Assembly: GCA_021635425.1 (NCBI GenBank) | Contig: JAJWOJ010000140.1 | Span: 1-5,889 of the forward strand | DNA: 5,889 nt | Reading direction: 5' to 3' | DNA from: Clostridiales bacterium | Lineage (GTDB): Bacteria > Bacillota > Clostridia > Christensenellales > Borkfalkiaceae | Part shown: positions 1 through 4,231 of the stretch, in pieces | How the letters are laid out: every line of letters begins with the position of its first letter | Position numbering within the stretch: the first letter of the stretch is position 1 | The notes under the pieces: generated by a model | What the model was told of the DNA's origin: nothing | Database searches by the model: none | The model's input: the letters and a program-made list of their open reading frames with translations, nothing else | Made by a program: the position numbers and the translations under genes

Positions 1-319
1 CGTATTTGTCTACGACGGTAGACGGCGTAATGGTTGCCGTAACCGTTTGAGATACGTATTGCTGTGTATTGTCCGCAGCGAGAGCAGGCGATTTCACGCT
101 CATAAGTCTGGGTTGTCCGAGAGTGAGAACTACCGCCGCGTTGGATTCGTCGGGCGATTCCTGTTGCGTTCCGTTCTCTTGCGGTTTGATGGGTGTGGGT
201 TTGTCAAGCGACAGAATGAGTGCCGCAACAACGCCTGCCATAAGCACGATAATGAGCGTAAAGGCGATTATCCACTTAACCGCGTCGGATTTTTTGTGTT
301 GATTGAATTCTTGATACAT
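1..319 (-). CDS. Membrane-anchored protein, 3' part outside the window; possible Ig-like (Big_2-type) domain
   Basis: Partial gene: 106 codons are read from an ATG at 319-317 and the frame is still open at base 1. A good ribosome binding site (GGAGG, about 11 bases upstream) supports the start. The N-terminus is short and polar (residues 1-14, including HKKSD). A single strongly hydrophobic segment follows at about residues 15-38, then a charged and proline-rich linker at about 39-62. This looks like a signal anchor with the rest of the protein outside the cell. From about residue 63 the pattern of alternating beta-like residues with QTVTATITPS resembles the start of a bacterial Ig-like group 2 domain; this is inference from a short stretch. 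The gene is last in the minus-strand series and begins only 37 bases after the U-tract of an intrinsic terminator. No specific function can be assigned. I am fairly sure that it is a real gene and much less sure of the Ig-like call. Confidence 0.75.
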   Translation of the reverse strand, partial: MYQEFNQHKKSDAVKWIIAFTLIIVLMAGVVAALILSLDKPTPIKPQENGTQQESPDESNAAVVLTLGQPRLMSVKSPALAADNTQQYVSQTVTATITPSTVVDKY

Positions 320-356
320 AATGTTTTTTACCTCCGAAATTTAGATTTTTGGGTGT

Positions 357-390
357 AAAAAACTACGGCTTACCTAAGCAAACCGTAGTT
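357..390 (-). terminator. Intrinsic terminator after the 113-residue gene
   Basis: Read on the minus strand, AACTACGG (390-383) pairs perfectly with CCGTAGTT (368-361), and the 3' arm runs directly into a tract of T residues ending at 357. The apical part can form an additional GCUU/AAGC mini-stem if one G-C pair is given up. It lies 17 bases after the stop of the 113-residue gene, as expected for the end of that operon. The next start codon is only 37 bases further on, which leaves little room for a new promoter. Partial read-through or attenuation is therefore possible. Confidence 0.85.
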
Positions 391-407
391 CTCTACAAGG
401 GGAATGC

Positions 408-749
408 TTATCTCAAAAGCATATTAAGGAAACTCTTGTCCGACGTTCTCGCAGGCTTAATCGGACATTCGTAAACAGTCCCGTCTTCGTCGTAAGAACG
501 CACGGAGTAGGTGTTACCTTTGATGGTTTTTCCCTTTACGTCTTTGATTTCAAACGGAGTTACGATAAGTTCGGCTTCCATCTGACCGTCGAAGACGATA
601 TCCAGAACGGTATAGCCGCCTTTGTCGGGCGGAATAACGCCTGCCTTAATATCTCTGCCTCTTACGTTTCCCTTAATGAAGTAGGAAAAATATTCCTTGC
701 CGTTGCTTTCAAAAGTTTCTCTTTCGACCTTGATTTTGTTGTTTTCCAT
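408..749 (-). CDS. Hypothetical protein, 113 residues
   Basis: I do not recognise a family. The ATG at 749 has an AGGAGG ribosome binding site 11 bases upstream, and the stop is a TAA. The protein is soluble, with no signal peptide or membrane segment. It is mixed charged, with a lysine-rich start (residues 3-10), a glycine/aspartate-rich middle (DKGGYTVLD, 42-50) and several beta-strand-like stretches (for example 46-53 and 58-67). It has one cysteine (95) and a basic C-terminus ending LLR, which suggests a small beta-rich domain. It follows the 96-residue gene by 18 bases. Both genes use the same 11-base translation-initiation sequence ATCAGGAGGAC, so they are very likely co-transcribed, and an intrinsic terminator closes the unit. 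Context is that of small accessory proteins in mobile elements; function is unknown. Confidence 0.8.
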   Translation of the reverse strand: MENNKIKVERETFESNGKEYFSYFIKGNVRGRDIKAGVIPPDKGGYTVLDIVFDGQMEAELIVTPFEIKDVKGKTIKGNTYSVRSYDEDGTVYECPIKPARTSDKSFLNMLLR

Positions 750-767
750 AATTTGTAGTCCTCCTGA

Positions 768-1058
768 TTATTTAGATTTTTTGCGAGAAATTGCTCGCGC
801 TTCTTCTTTGGTTTTACCTTCGGAAAGTGCCTTTTTGTATTTATACAGCCCGGCGTGGTCGCCCTGACACTGCAAATATCCCGAACGGATACCTGCCTCG
901 AAGTCGGTAAGTTCCTTGCCTTCCTTTTTACCGTAGGTATGTACCTTTGCTTTTCTGTCCTCGGCGTAACCTTTTGCACGCTTGGACGGGATTGACCATC
1001 TACGCTCGTTGTATTTGTCTGCGTTGGACGGCTTTGTAGTTGTTTCTTTCTTTGCCAC
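768..1058 (-). CDS. Small basic hypothetical protein, 96 residues, GTG start
   Basis: The frame is open up to a GTG at 1148, but that codon sits inside CGGAGTGAG with no spaced ribosome binding site, and the first 30 codons encode an unusual Arg-rich stretch. The GTG at 1058 has a strong AGGAGG 9 bases upstream and gives a protein beginning MAKKETTT, so I chose it. The product is very lysine/arginine rich (KK near the start, SRKKSK at the C-terminus) with an aromatic middle (GYLQC, LYKYKK around 60-76). The last third looks helical (ALSEGKTKEEARAI, 77-90). A nucleic-acid-binding role fits the charge but is only inference. The 263-base leader region upstream contains a dyad shared with the LexA-like gene's promoter region, so the gene may belong to that repressor's regulon. 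It is followed closely by the 113-residue gene. Confidence 0.75.
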   Translation of the reverse strand: MAKKETTTKPSNADKYNERRWSIPSKRAKGYAEDRKAKVHTYGKKEGKELTDFEAGIRSGYLQCQGDHAGLYKYKKALSEGKTKEEARAISRKKSK

Positions 1059-1321
1059 TTTTCGTGTCCTCCTGATAGTAATTTTGATTTGCCCGTAACG
1101 CCGATAGCACAGCGTTTTGCAGGACTTACGTCTTATAGGGTTTCTCACTCCGTACAGCCCGCTATTCAGTTGTAAATATGGTAACGAACGCCGTTATTTT
1201 TTTTGAAACGCTACGTTTCGGGCGATATTTCTTGTCGGTGAGCGGCCGCTCTTACACTTGCAAGTACCGCGCGAAATCATCGGTTTCTGCTATGTTTTGG
1301 CGTTCGGTTTACCCGATAGAG
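1059..1321. other. Intergenic leader region with several palindromes
   Basis: This 263-base gap lies between the stop of the 81-residue gene and the 96-residue gene. I see no convincing gene or RNA in it. It holds the GAAACG-N3-CGTTTC dyad (1205-1219), a perfect 12-base palindrome GAGCGGCCGCTC (1240-1251) and a perfect 10-base palindrome ACTTGCAAGT (1256-1265). No good -35/-10 pair stands out on the minus strand; the best -10-like element is TATAAG at 1137-1132, with a poor -35. A 28-codon minus frame starting at about 1283 has no ribosome binding site and was not called. The region probably contains the promoter and control sites of the 96/113-residue operon, but the promoter itself is not identified. 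Confidence 0.5.
1205..1219. promoter_or_regulatory. Candidate repressor operator, copy 2 (GAAACG-N3-CGTTTC)
   Basis: Two perfect 6-base arms are separated by three bases (CTA). The same arms with the same spacing occur at 3001-3015, next to the promoter of the LexA-like gene. The dyad lies about 150 bases upstream of the 96-residue gene. It is not a terminator on either strand: on the minus strand it is followed by A residues. Assignment to the LexA-like protein is inference from the shared motif. Confidence 0.5.
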
Positions 1322-1567
1322 TTAATCTACATACGTTCTGCCGTACATAGTGCTGTGAATACGCTTTCCGTCGATGTGCTTGCGCTCGGCGAAAATAAGT
1401 TCGTATTCACGGTCGCGCTTTTTCGTGCGACGATAAAAAGTATCGTGGCTTAAAACAATGTTGTCTTCAACCTCGCTGCACTTGATACCGACGCTTTGCT
1501 TTACGATGTAATTGCGTGTGCGATAAACGTTCATTGCGTCTACCACAAAGTCAGGAACATAGTTCAT
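1322..1567 (-). CDS. Hypothetical protein, 81 residues, translationally coupled to the HTH gene
   Basis: I do not recognise a family. The ATG at 1567 overlaps the TGA of the preceding HTH gene in an ATGA junction, and a GGAGG lies 9 bases upstream inside that gene. The two are almost certainly translated from one message. The protein is small, basic and soluble, with no membrane segment. A helical segment with SEVEDNIVLSHDTFYRRTKKRD (about residues 31-52, split here as a region rather than a motif) has the look of a helix followed by a basic recognition-type helix, so a DNA-binding partner of the HTH protein is conceivable. This is a weak inference. Short overlapping regulator pairs of this kind are common in phages and conjugative elements. 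No terminator is visible directly after the stop. Confidence 0.7.
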   Translation of the reverse strand: MNYVPDFVVDAMNVYRTRNYIVKQSVGIKCSEVEDNIVLSHDTFYRRTKKRDREYELIFAERKHIDGKRIHSTMYGRTYVD

Positions 1568-1887
1568 TTTTTTCGACCTCCATAAATGTTGATAATGTTT
1601 TGCATTGTTTCTTTGTCCTCTCCGGAAAGGGTAAGAAGAACTTTCTGTAACAACGCCGTTTGCTTTTCATTCATGCGCGGTCTGTCTAATCTGAAATTGT
1701 CCGTCACATAAATGCCGCCGCCGTTACCTTGGACGGTGTACACCGGATATGTAAGCATAAGGTTTAACACGTCATATTCAATTGTCCGCTTGCTTACGCC
1801 GAACTCGTTGGCGAGATTTTCTCTCGTTTCGTGCCGACGCAGACACAAGACTTCAAGTATGGCTTGTCGTCTTTCCGCTGCCGTCAT
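1564..1887 (-). CDS. Small HTH (HTH_11/DeoR-like) transcriptional regulator, 107 residues
   Basis: Residues about 4-45 form a winged helix-turn-helix: a first helix (ERRQAILEVLCL), then ENLANEFG followed by the recognition helix VSKRTIEYDVLNL (31-43). A glycine-rich wing GNGGGIYV (54-61) is typical of the N-terminal DNA-binding domain of DeoR- and WYL-type regulators. There is no WYL, PTS or sugar-binding domain; the C-terminal about 40 residues (RMNEKQTALLQKVLLTL) look helical and may serve for dimerisation. The start at 1887 is supported by a very strong AAGGAGG (12 bases spacing). The gene is first in a two-gene unit with the 81-residue gene, sharing an ATGA overlap. An inverted repeat lies about 55 bases upstream and may be its own operator. 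It is probably a local regulator of the element; its targets are unknown. Confidence 0.85.
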   Translation of the reverse strand: MTAAERRQAILEVLCLRRHETRENLANEFGVSKRTIEYDVLNLMLTYPVYTVQGNGGGIYVTDNFRLDRPRMNEKQTALLQKVLLTLSGEDKETMQNIINIYGGRKK

Positions 1888-1926
1888 ATCCGCTGTTCAC
1901 CTCCTTTTTTCGAACTTCTTGCCTGC

Positions 1927-1959
1927 ATTCTACAAGTCAAACTCGCAAGTTCTTTGCGA
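1927..1959 (-). promoter_or_regulatory. Inverted repeat and possible -10 upstream of the HTH gene
   Basis: TCGCAA (1943-1948) and TTGCGA (1954-1959) form a perfect 6-base inverted repeat with a 5-base spacer. On the minus strand a -10-like TAGAAT (1932-1927) follows, but the element 17 bases upstream (AAAGAA) is a poor -35. The repeat would cover the region between -10 and -35, a usual place for an autorepressor site. The operator role is inference. Confidence 0.35.
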
Positions 1960-2007
1960 CTTTGAAAAAATAATTCAATTTTTTTTGAGTTTTTTTCGGT
2001 GGAAACG

Positions 2008-2061
2008 AAAAAGGCCCCGATAGTTAGACTTCTCGCTTAAAGAAATCTATCTATCGGAGCC
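2008..2061 (-). terminator. Large two-tier intrinsic terminator after the zinc-ribbon gene
   Basis: On the minus strand GGCTCCGATAG (2061-2051) pairs with CTATCGGGGCC (2023-2013) over 11 base pairs including one G-U pair. After a 2x2 internal loop, AGATTTCT pairs with AGAAGTCT over 8 pairs, again including one G-U pair, with a 7-base loop. The stem ends in TTTTTCGTTT. Both non-Watson-Crick positions are G-U on the minus-strand RNA and A-C on the plus strand. The structure is therefore made for minus-strand transcripts, that is, to end the LexA-like/zinc-ribbon operon. Confidence 0.9.
2034..2046. repeat. 13-base repeat CGCTTAAAGAAAT in the loop of the large terminator
   Basis: An exact direct copy of 4219-4231 lies in the apical part of the terminator hairpin. 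The two copies bracket the segment carrying the zinc-ribbon, LexA-like and WYL genes. The function is unknown; it may be chance or a shared binding site. Confidence 0.35.
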
Positions 2062-2164
2062 TCTCGATTACCGGTTTAACTCTCGATTTATCAAAGGATA
2101 TGACCTGATAAGGAATTACGCATATCGGTGTGTACCGACCAACCTTACCGTCGTTATCCCGTAT
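2062..2164 (-). other. 3' untranslated region of the zinc-ribbon gene with short repeats
   Basis: About 100 bases lie between the zinc-ribbon stop and the terminator hairpin. The stretch contains a 9-base direct repeat CTCTCGATT (2061-2069 and 2080-2088), a small inverted repeat TCGGT/ACCGA (2125-2138) and TTATCA/TGATAA (2088-2111). The longest minus frame with an ATG here is about 10 codons, with no convincing ribosome binding site. I see no gene in it. A small RNA derived from the 3' end is possible but not supported. Confidence 0.35.
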
Positions 2165-2362
2165 TTAATTGTCTATTTCTTGACCGGGTGGCGGGTAGAA
2201 ATCCACTTGCTCGTGCCGCCGTCCCATCAATTTGCTAACGCTGACAGCCCCGCATTTAGGGCATCGCAGTTTTGCCAGACCATCCGTCGTTCGGAAACCG
2301 TAATGCAGTTTTCCGCAGTTACGACAAAAACATTGAACAGGCTTGTCCCAATTATTTGGCAT
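2165..2362 (-). CDS. Com-like zinc-ribbon protein, 65 residues
   Basis: The protein has two cysteine knuckles: C11-F-C13-R-N-C16-G and C34-P-K-C37-G, about 18 residues apart, the layout of a zinc ribbon. A C-terminal tail follows with GRRHEQVDFYPPPG. The spacing and the LRCPKCG motif resemble the phage Mu Com family and related small zinc-finger proteins of prophages. Com itself is a translational activator, but that role is not shown here. I chose the ATG at 2362 because GGGAG lies 7 bases upstream. An alternative ATG at 2383 overlaps the LexA-like stop in a TGATG junction and would add seven residues. In either case the gene directly follows the LexA-like repressor and shares its promoter, so it should be induced or repressed with it. 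The product is probably nucleic-acid binding. Confidence 0.8.
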   Translation of the reverse strand: MPNNWDKPVQCFCRNCGKLHYGFRTTDGLAKLRCPKCGAVSVSKLMGRRHEQVDFYPPPGQEIDN

Positions 2363-2382
2363 CGTATCTCTCCCATAACGCA

Positions 2383-2979
2383 TCAATATATTTTAATGCA
2401 CGAAACCAAAACGCCCTGAACGTTGCATTTATCTACAACGATATCCTTCATACGCTTATTTTCGGGGTGGAGAATAATTTTTCCATTTCTATGATACAAT
2501 CGCTTTAACGTTGTTTCTCCGTCGATAAGCGCAATTACGATTTCACCGTCGTCGGCAGAATCCTGTTTCCTTAATACAAGCAAATCACCGGGGCTGATAC
2601 CTGCTTCTATCATACTGTTTCCTACTGCGTGCAACATAAAGAGATGACCTTTACCGAAAATGTCCGTAGGCAATGCGTAAGTATCTTCGTAGTTTTCTTC
2701 GGACGGATTCGGTATACCGCAAACGATACTGCCCACAAGTGGGGCAAGAACAAAATTACCTTTTTCAAGTTTAGGTAACGGAATAATTTTTCCGATTTCG
2801 TTTCGTTTCAGTATGCCTTGTTGTTCAAGTTGCATAACGTAACGCCTGACCGTTGCAAGTGAACCGAGATTAAGCGCGTTCATTATCTGACGATAACTCG
2901 GCGATATTCCGTATTCTTGCTGATAGGTAATGTTGAACTCTCTCACTCGTTGGAGAGTTTCTTCGTTTAACGTCTTCAT
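2383..2979 (-). CDS. LexA-like S24-family self-cleaving repressor, 198 residues
   Basis: Residues about 1-68 match the LexA DNA-binding winged helix: a first helix around ETLQRVREF, then YGISPSYRQIMNALNLGSL and the recognition helix ATVRRYVMQLEQQGILKR. Residues about 78-198 are the S24 peptidase domain. The catalytic Ser is S122 in AVGNSM and the catalytic Lys is K159 in ETTLKRL. The 37-residue spacing equals Ser119/Lys156 of E. coli LexA. The predicted cleavage bond is C87-G88, 35 residues before the Ser as in LexA; it is Cys-Gly as in UmuD, not the Ala-Gly of LexA. The start at 2979 has AAAGGG about 7-9 bases upstream. A clear promoter and a 19-bp dyad lie just upstream, pointing to autoregulation. 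Family knowledge predicts RecA-stimulated self-cleavage on DNA damage. Whether it is a host LexA or an element repressor is open; context and the divergent operator favour an element repressor. It is co-transcribed with the zinc-ribbon gene. Confidence 0.9.
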   Translation of the reverse strand: MKTLNEETLQRVREFNITYQQEYGISPSYRQIMNALNLGSLATVRRYVMQLEQQGILKRNEIGKIIPLPKLEKGNFVLAPLVGSIVCGIPNPSEENYEDTYALPTDIFGKGHLFMLHAVGNSMIEAGISPGDLLVLRKQDSADDGEIVIALIDGETTLKRLYHRNGKIILHPENKRMKDIVVDKCNVQGVLVSCIKIY

Positions 2980-2998
2980 AAGTAACCCTTTATGCTTT

Positions 2999-3017
2999 AC
3001 GAAACGGTGCGTTTCGT
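2999..3017. promoter_or_regulatory. Candidate operator of the LexA-like repressor, copy 1
   Basis: ACGAAACG and CGTTTCGT are perfect 8-base arms around a GTG spacer. The dyad lies within the first transcribed bases downstream of the lexA-like -10 (3036-3031) and upstream of its ribosome binding site, where a bound repressor would block transcription. The inner 15 bases (apart from the spacer) recur at 1205-1219. It differs from the Gram-positive SOS box, in which CGAAC and GTTCG are 4 bases apart. Binding by the adjacent gene product is inferred from position. Confidence 0.65.
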
Positions 3018-3030
3018 TTTGTGTGCCTGT

Positions 3031-3059
3031 ATTCTATCATAAACCAAAACGAATTTCAA
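3031..3059 (-). promoter_or_regulatory. Promoter of the LexA-like gene (TTGAAA-N17-TAGAAT, extended -10)
   Basis: On the minus strand TTGAAA (3059-3054) and TAGAAT (3036-3031) are separated by exactly 17 bases, and TGA directly precedes the -10, giving an extended TGn -10. This is a good sigma-A promoter. It points at the LexA-like gene, with a leader of about 45 bases that contains the 19-bp dyad. Confidence 0.8.
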
Positions 3060-3060
3060 A

Positions 3061-3090
3061 TTTTCACTTCCCGATTTCGGGCAGTGAAAA
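3061..3090. promoter_or_regulatory. 30-base dyad abutting the -35 of the LexA-like promoter
   Basis: TTTTCACT-T-CCCG pairs with CGGG-C-AGTGAAAA around an ATTT loop: 12 of 13 positions are complementary. It sits between the WYL-gene terminator and the -35 box (3059-3054). Neither strand has a T-tract after the 3' arm, so it is not a standard terminator. It could be a binding site for a regulator acting at this promoter, or a secondary hairpin in the WYL transcript. The role is unknown. Confidence 0.5.
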
Positions 3091-3098
3091 ATATTTAT

Positions 3099-3131
3099 AA
3101 AAAAATGCTCCCGCTATAAGACGAGAGCATT
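3099..3131 (-). terminator. Intrinsic terminator after the WYL regulator
   Basis: On the minus strand AATGCTCTCG (3131-3122) pairs with CGGGAGCATT (3113-3104) over ten pairs including one G-U, with an 8-base loop. The 3' arm continues into a run of T residues ending at 3099. It lies 13 bases after the WYL stop codon. Confidence 0.9.
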
Positions 3132-3144
3132 GACACTGTTCATA

Positions 3145-4125
3145 TTAGTATGTTGATTTGATTGTATCTACGAATTTATTAAACTCTGCGGTAACTTTTT
3201 TCGGTGCGGTAATTCTAACTTTGCCGAGAGTTCCTATTACCCAAGTAAACAACGGTTTCGATACCTGAACGCTTATATCCGCCGTATATGTGTTATCGTC
3301 TATCGCGCGGATATGTATATCGTCGCCGAAACGGTCGAATACTTCCGAAAGTAAATCTTTCGTAAAAGTAAGCGTTACTTTATGTAATTCTCCGCTACAC
3401 ATTGAAAAAACTTGTTTTCTATACTGTTCCGTGTTTAATAATTCATATTCGGGGTGGGGTTGCCGTTCGGTTTCTTCAACTTTTACGTCGTCCATTTTAT
3501 CCAGACGATAAGTAACGATTTCGTCGTGTCCGTTGTTGAAACAAAGCATATAGTAATTATCTTTGTTCCAAACCATAATTATCGGATTTGCGTAGTATCT
3601 CTTACCGTTTTTACGATATACTTTGTTGTGTTTTTCGTCATAATCAAAGTATTTGAAAGAAATTTGTTTGTTATCGTTGATGGCTCGCTCTATTCCGTCA
3701 ACGCTGTAAATAAAGGAACTGTTACCGAATTTGCCTTTATCAAACGACACGATATTTTTGGAAATAAGCATTGCCTGATATGAGCAGAGCGTTCCGGAAA
3801 GTTTGCCAATTATGTTGTTTTTCTGCGAAATGGTGAGTTTCGACGCTTTGATTACGTCGGAAAGCAAGACTATTTCCGCCGTATCGAACGGGCGATTTGC
3901 AACGTAATAGTAATGAAATTTCTTCTTGAACGACAAAACTTCATAACCGTATTCATTCAGCAGAGCGATATCCGCCGCTAAAACCTTTCGGGAACTTGCA
4001 ATGCCTTTTTCGCCAAGTTTCTCTATGATTTCGTCGGTATTCATAGGGTGTTCATCGTCGGTAAAACGACAAAGGATATCCCAAAGAACGAGCAGTTTTA
4101 TTTTGTATTCGTTTACGTGCGACAT
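3145..4125 (-). CDS. WYL-domain transcriptional regulator, 326 residues
   Basis: The protein has the usual three-part plan. An N-terminal winged HTH covers about residues 5-75 (KIKLLVLWDIL; then a recognition region SSRKVLAADIALLNEYGYEV). A linker helix region covers about 80-120. A WYL domain covers about 150-215, with ISFKYFDYD, YYANPIIMVW, NYYMLCFN (the WYL-equivalent position reads YYM) and TYRLDKM, containing the conserved-type Arg207. A C-terminal WCX-like extension runs from about 246 to 325. WYL domains are known to sense ligands, often nucleic acids, and to regulate defence and DNA-damage genes. The frame is open for 20 more codons, but I chose the ATG at 4125 because GGGAG lies 10 bases upstream and the perfect TATAAT lies within the longer frame's start. 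The gene has its own promoter and terminator. It lies between a recombinase/hsdS unit and a LexA-like repressor, so control of the restriction or recombinase genes is plausible but not shown. Confidence 0.88.
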   Translation of the reverse strand: MSHVNEYKIKLLVLWDILCRFTDDEHPMNTDEIIEKLGEKGIASSRKVLAADIALLNEYGYEVLSFKKKFHYYYVANRPFDTAEIVLLSDVIKASKLTISQKNNIIGKLSGTLCSYQAMLISKNIVSFDKGKFGNSSFIYSVDGIERAINDNKQISFKYFDYDEKHNKVYRKNGKRYYANPIIMVWNKDNYYMLCFNNGHDEIVTYRLDKMDDVKVEETERQPHPEYELLNTEQYRKQVFSMCSGELHKVTLTFTKDLLSEVFDRFGDDIHIRAIDDNTYTADISVQVSKPLFTWVIGTLGKVRITAPKKVTAEFNKFVDTIKSTY

Positions 4126-4142
4126 TTCAAAACTTCTCCCTG

Positions 4143-4153
4143 ATTTCTTTAAG
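4143..4153. repeat. 11-base element CTTAAAGAAAT, inverted copy at the WYL transcription start
   Basis: Plus strand reads ATTTCTTTAAG, the exact inverse of 4221-4231. It overlaps the predicted transcription start of the WYL gene, about 4-14 bases downstream of the -10. A third copy is at 2036-2046. Position suggests an autoregulatory site, but AT-rich coincidence is possible. Confidence 0.4.
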
Positions 4154-4156
4154 TAT

Positions 4157-4185
4157 ATTATACCGCAAAATAGCAAAAAACACAA
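4157..4185 (-). promoter_or_regulatory. Promoter of the WYL gene (TTGTGT-N17-TATAAT)
   Basis: A perfect TATAAT (4162-4157) follows TTGTGT (4185-4180) by exactly 17 bases on the minus strand. The -35 matches consensus at only three positions, but the -10 and spacing are ideal. The leader to the chosen ATG is about 25 bases. Confidence 0.75.
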
Positions 4186-4221
4186 TATAAAAGGCGAACA
4201 GATACGACAGTATCCGTCCGC
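4186..4221 (-). terminator. Intrinsic terminator after the recombinase gene
   Basis: On the minus strand GCGGACGGATAC (4221-4210) pairs with GTATCTGTTCGC (4205-4194) over twelve pairs, two of them G-U, with a 4-base loop, followed by CTTTTATA. It starts 9 bases after the recombinase stop and ends where the WYL -35 begins, so the two units are tightly packed. Confidence 0.85.
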
Positions 4222-4231
4222 TTAAAGAAAT
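4221..4231. repeat. 11-base element CTTAAAGAAAT overlapping the recombinase stop codon
   Basis: The copy includes one base of the recombinase stop codon and the first base of the terminator stem. With two flanking bases (CGCTTAAAGAAAT, 4219-4231) it is a 13-base direct repeat of 2034-2046. It is the inverse of 4143-4153, and the pair flanks the 67 bases holding the terminator and the WYL promoter. Confidence 0.4.

Noticed and set aside
47..358. Plus-strand open frames at the left end
   Set aside because: They lie opposite the membrane-protein gene, which has a ribosome binding site, a membrane segment and sensible composition. The plus frames have none of these.
662..979. Minus-strand frame of 105 codons overlapping the 96- and 113-residue genes
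   Set aside because: It overlaps both better-supported genes in another frame, lacks a ribosome binding site and has low-complexity basic composition.
1059..1148. N-terminal extension of the 96-residue protein to a GTG at 1148
   Set aside because: No spaced ribosome binding site at 1148, while AGGAGG sits ideally before the GTG at 1058.
1240..1251. Perfect palindrome GAGCGGCCGCTC as an operator
   Set aside because: It has no second copy in the window and no spacing relation to a promoter, so I list it only as part of the leader region.
1178..1453. Plus-strand frame of 91 codons
   Set aside because: No ribosome binding site; it overlaps the 81-residue gene and the palindromic leader region.
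2999..3017. Canonical Gram-positive SOS box (CGAAC-N4-GTTCG)
   Set aside because: The arms and the 3-base spacing differ from that consensus; I keep it only as a candidate operator of the local repressor.
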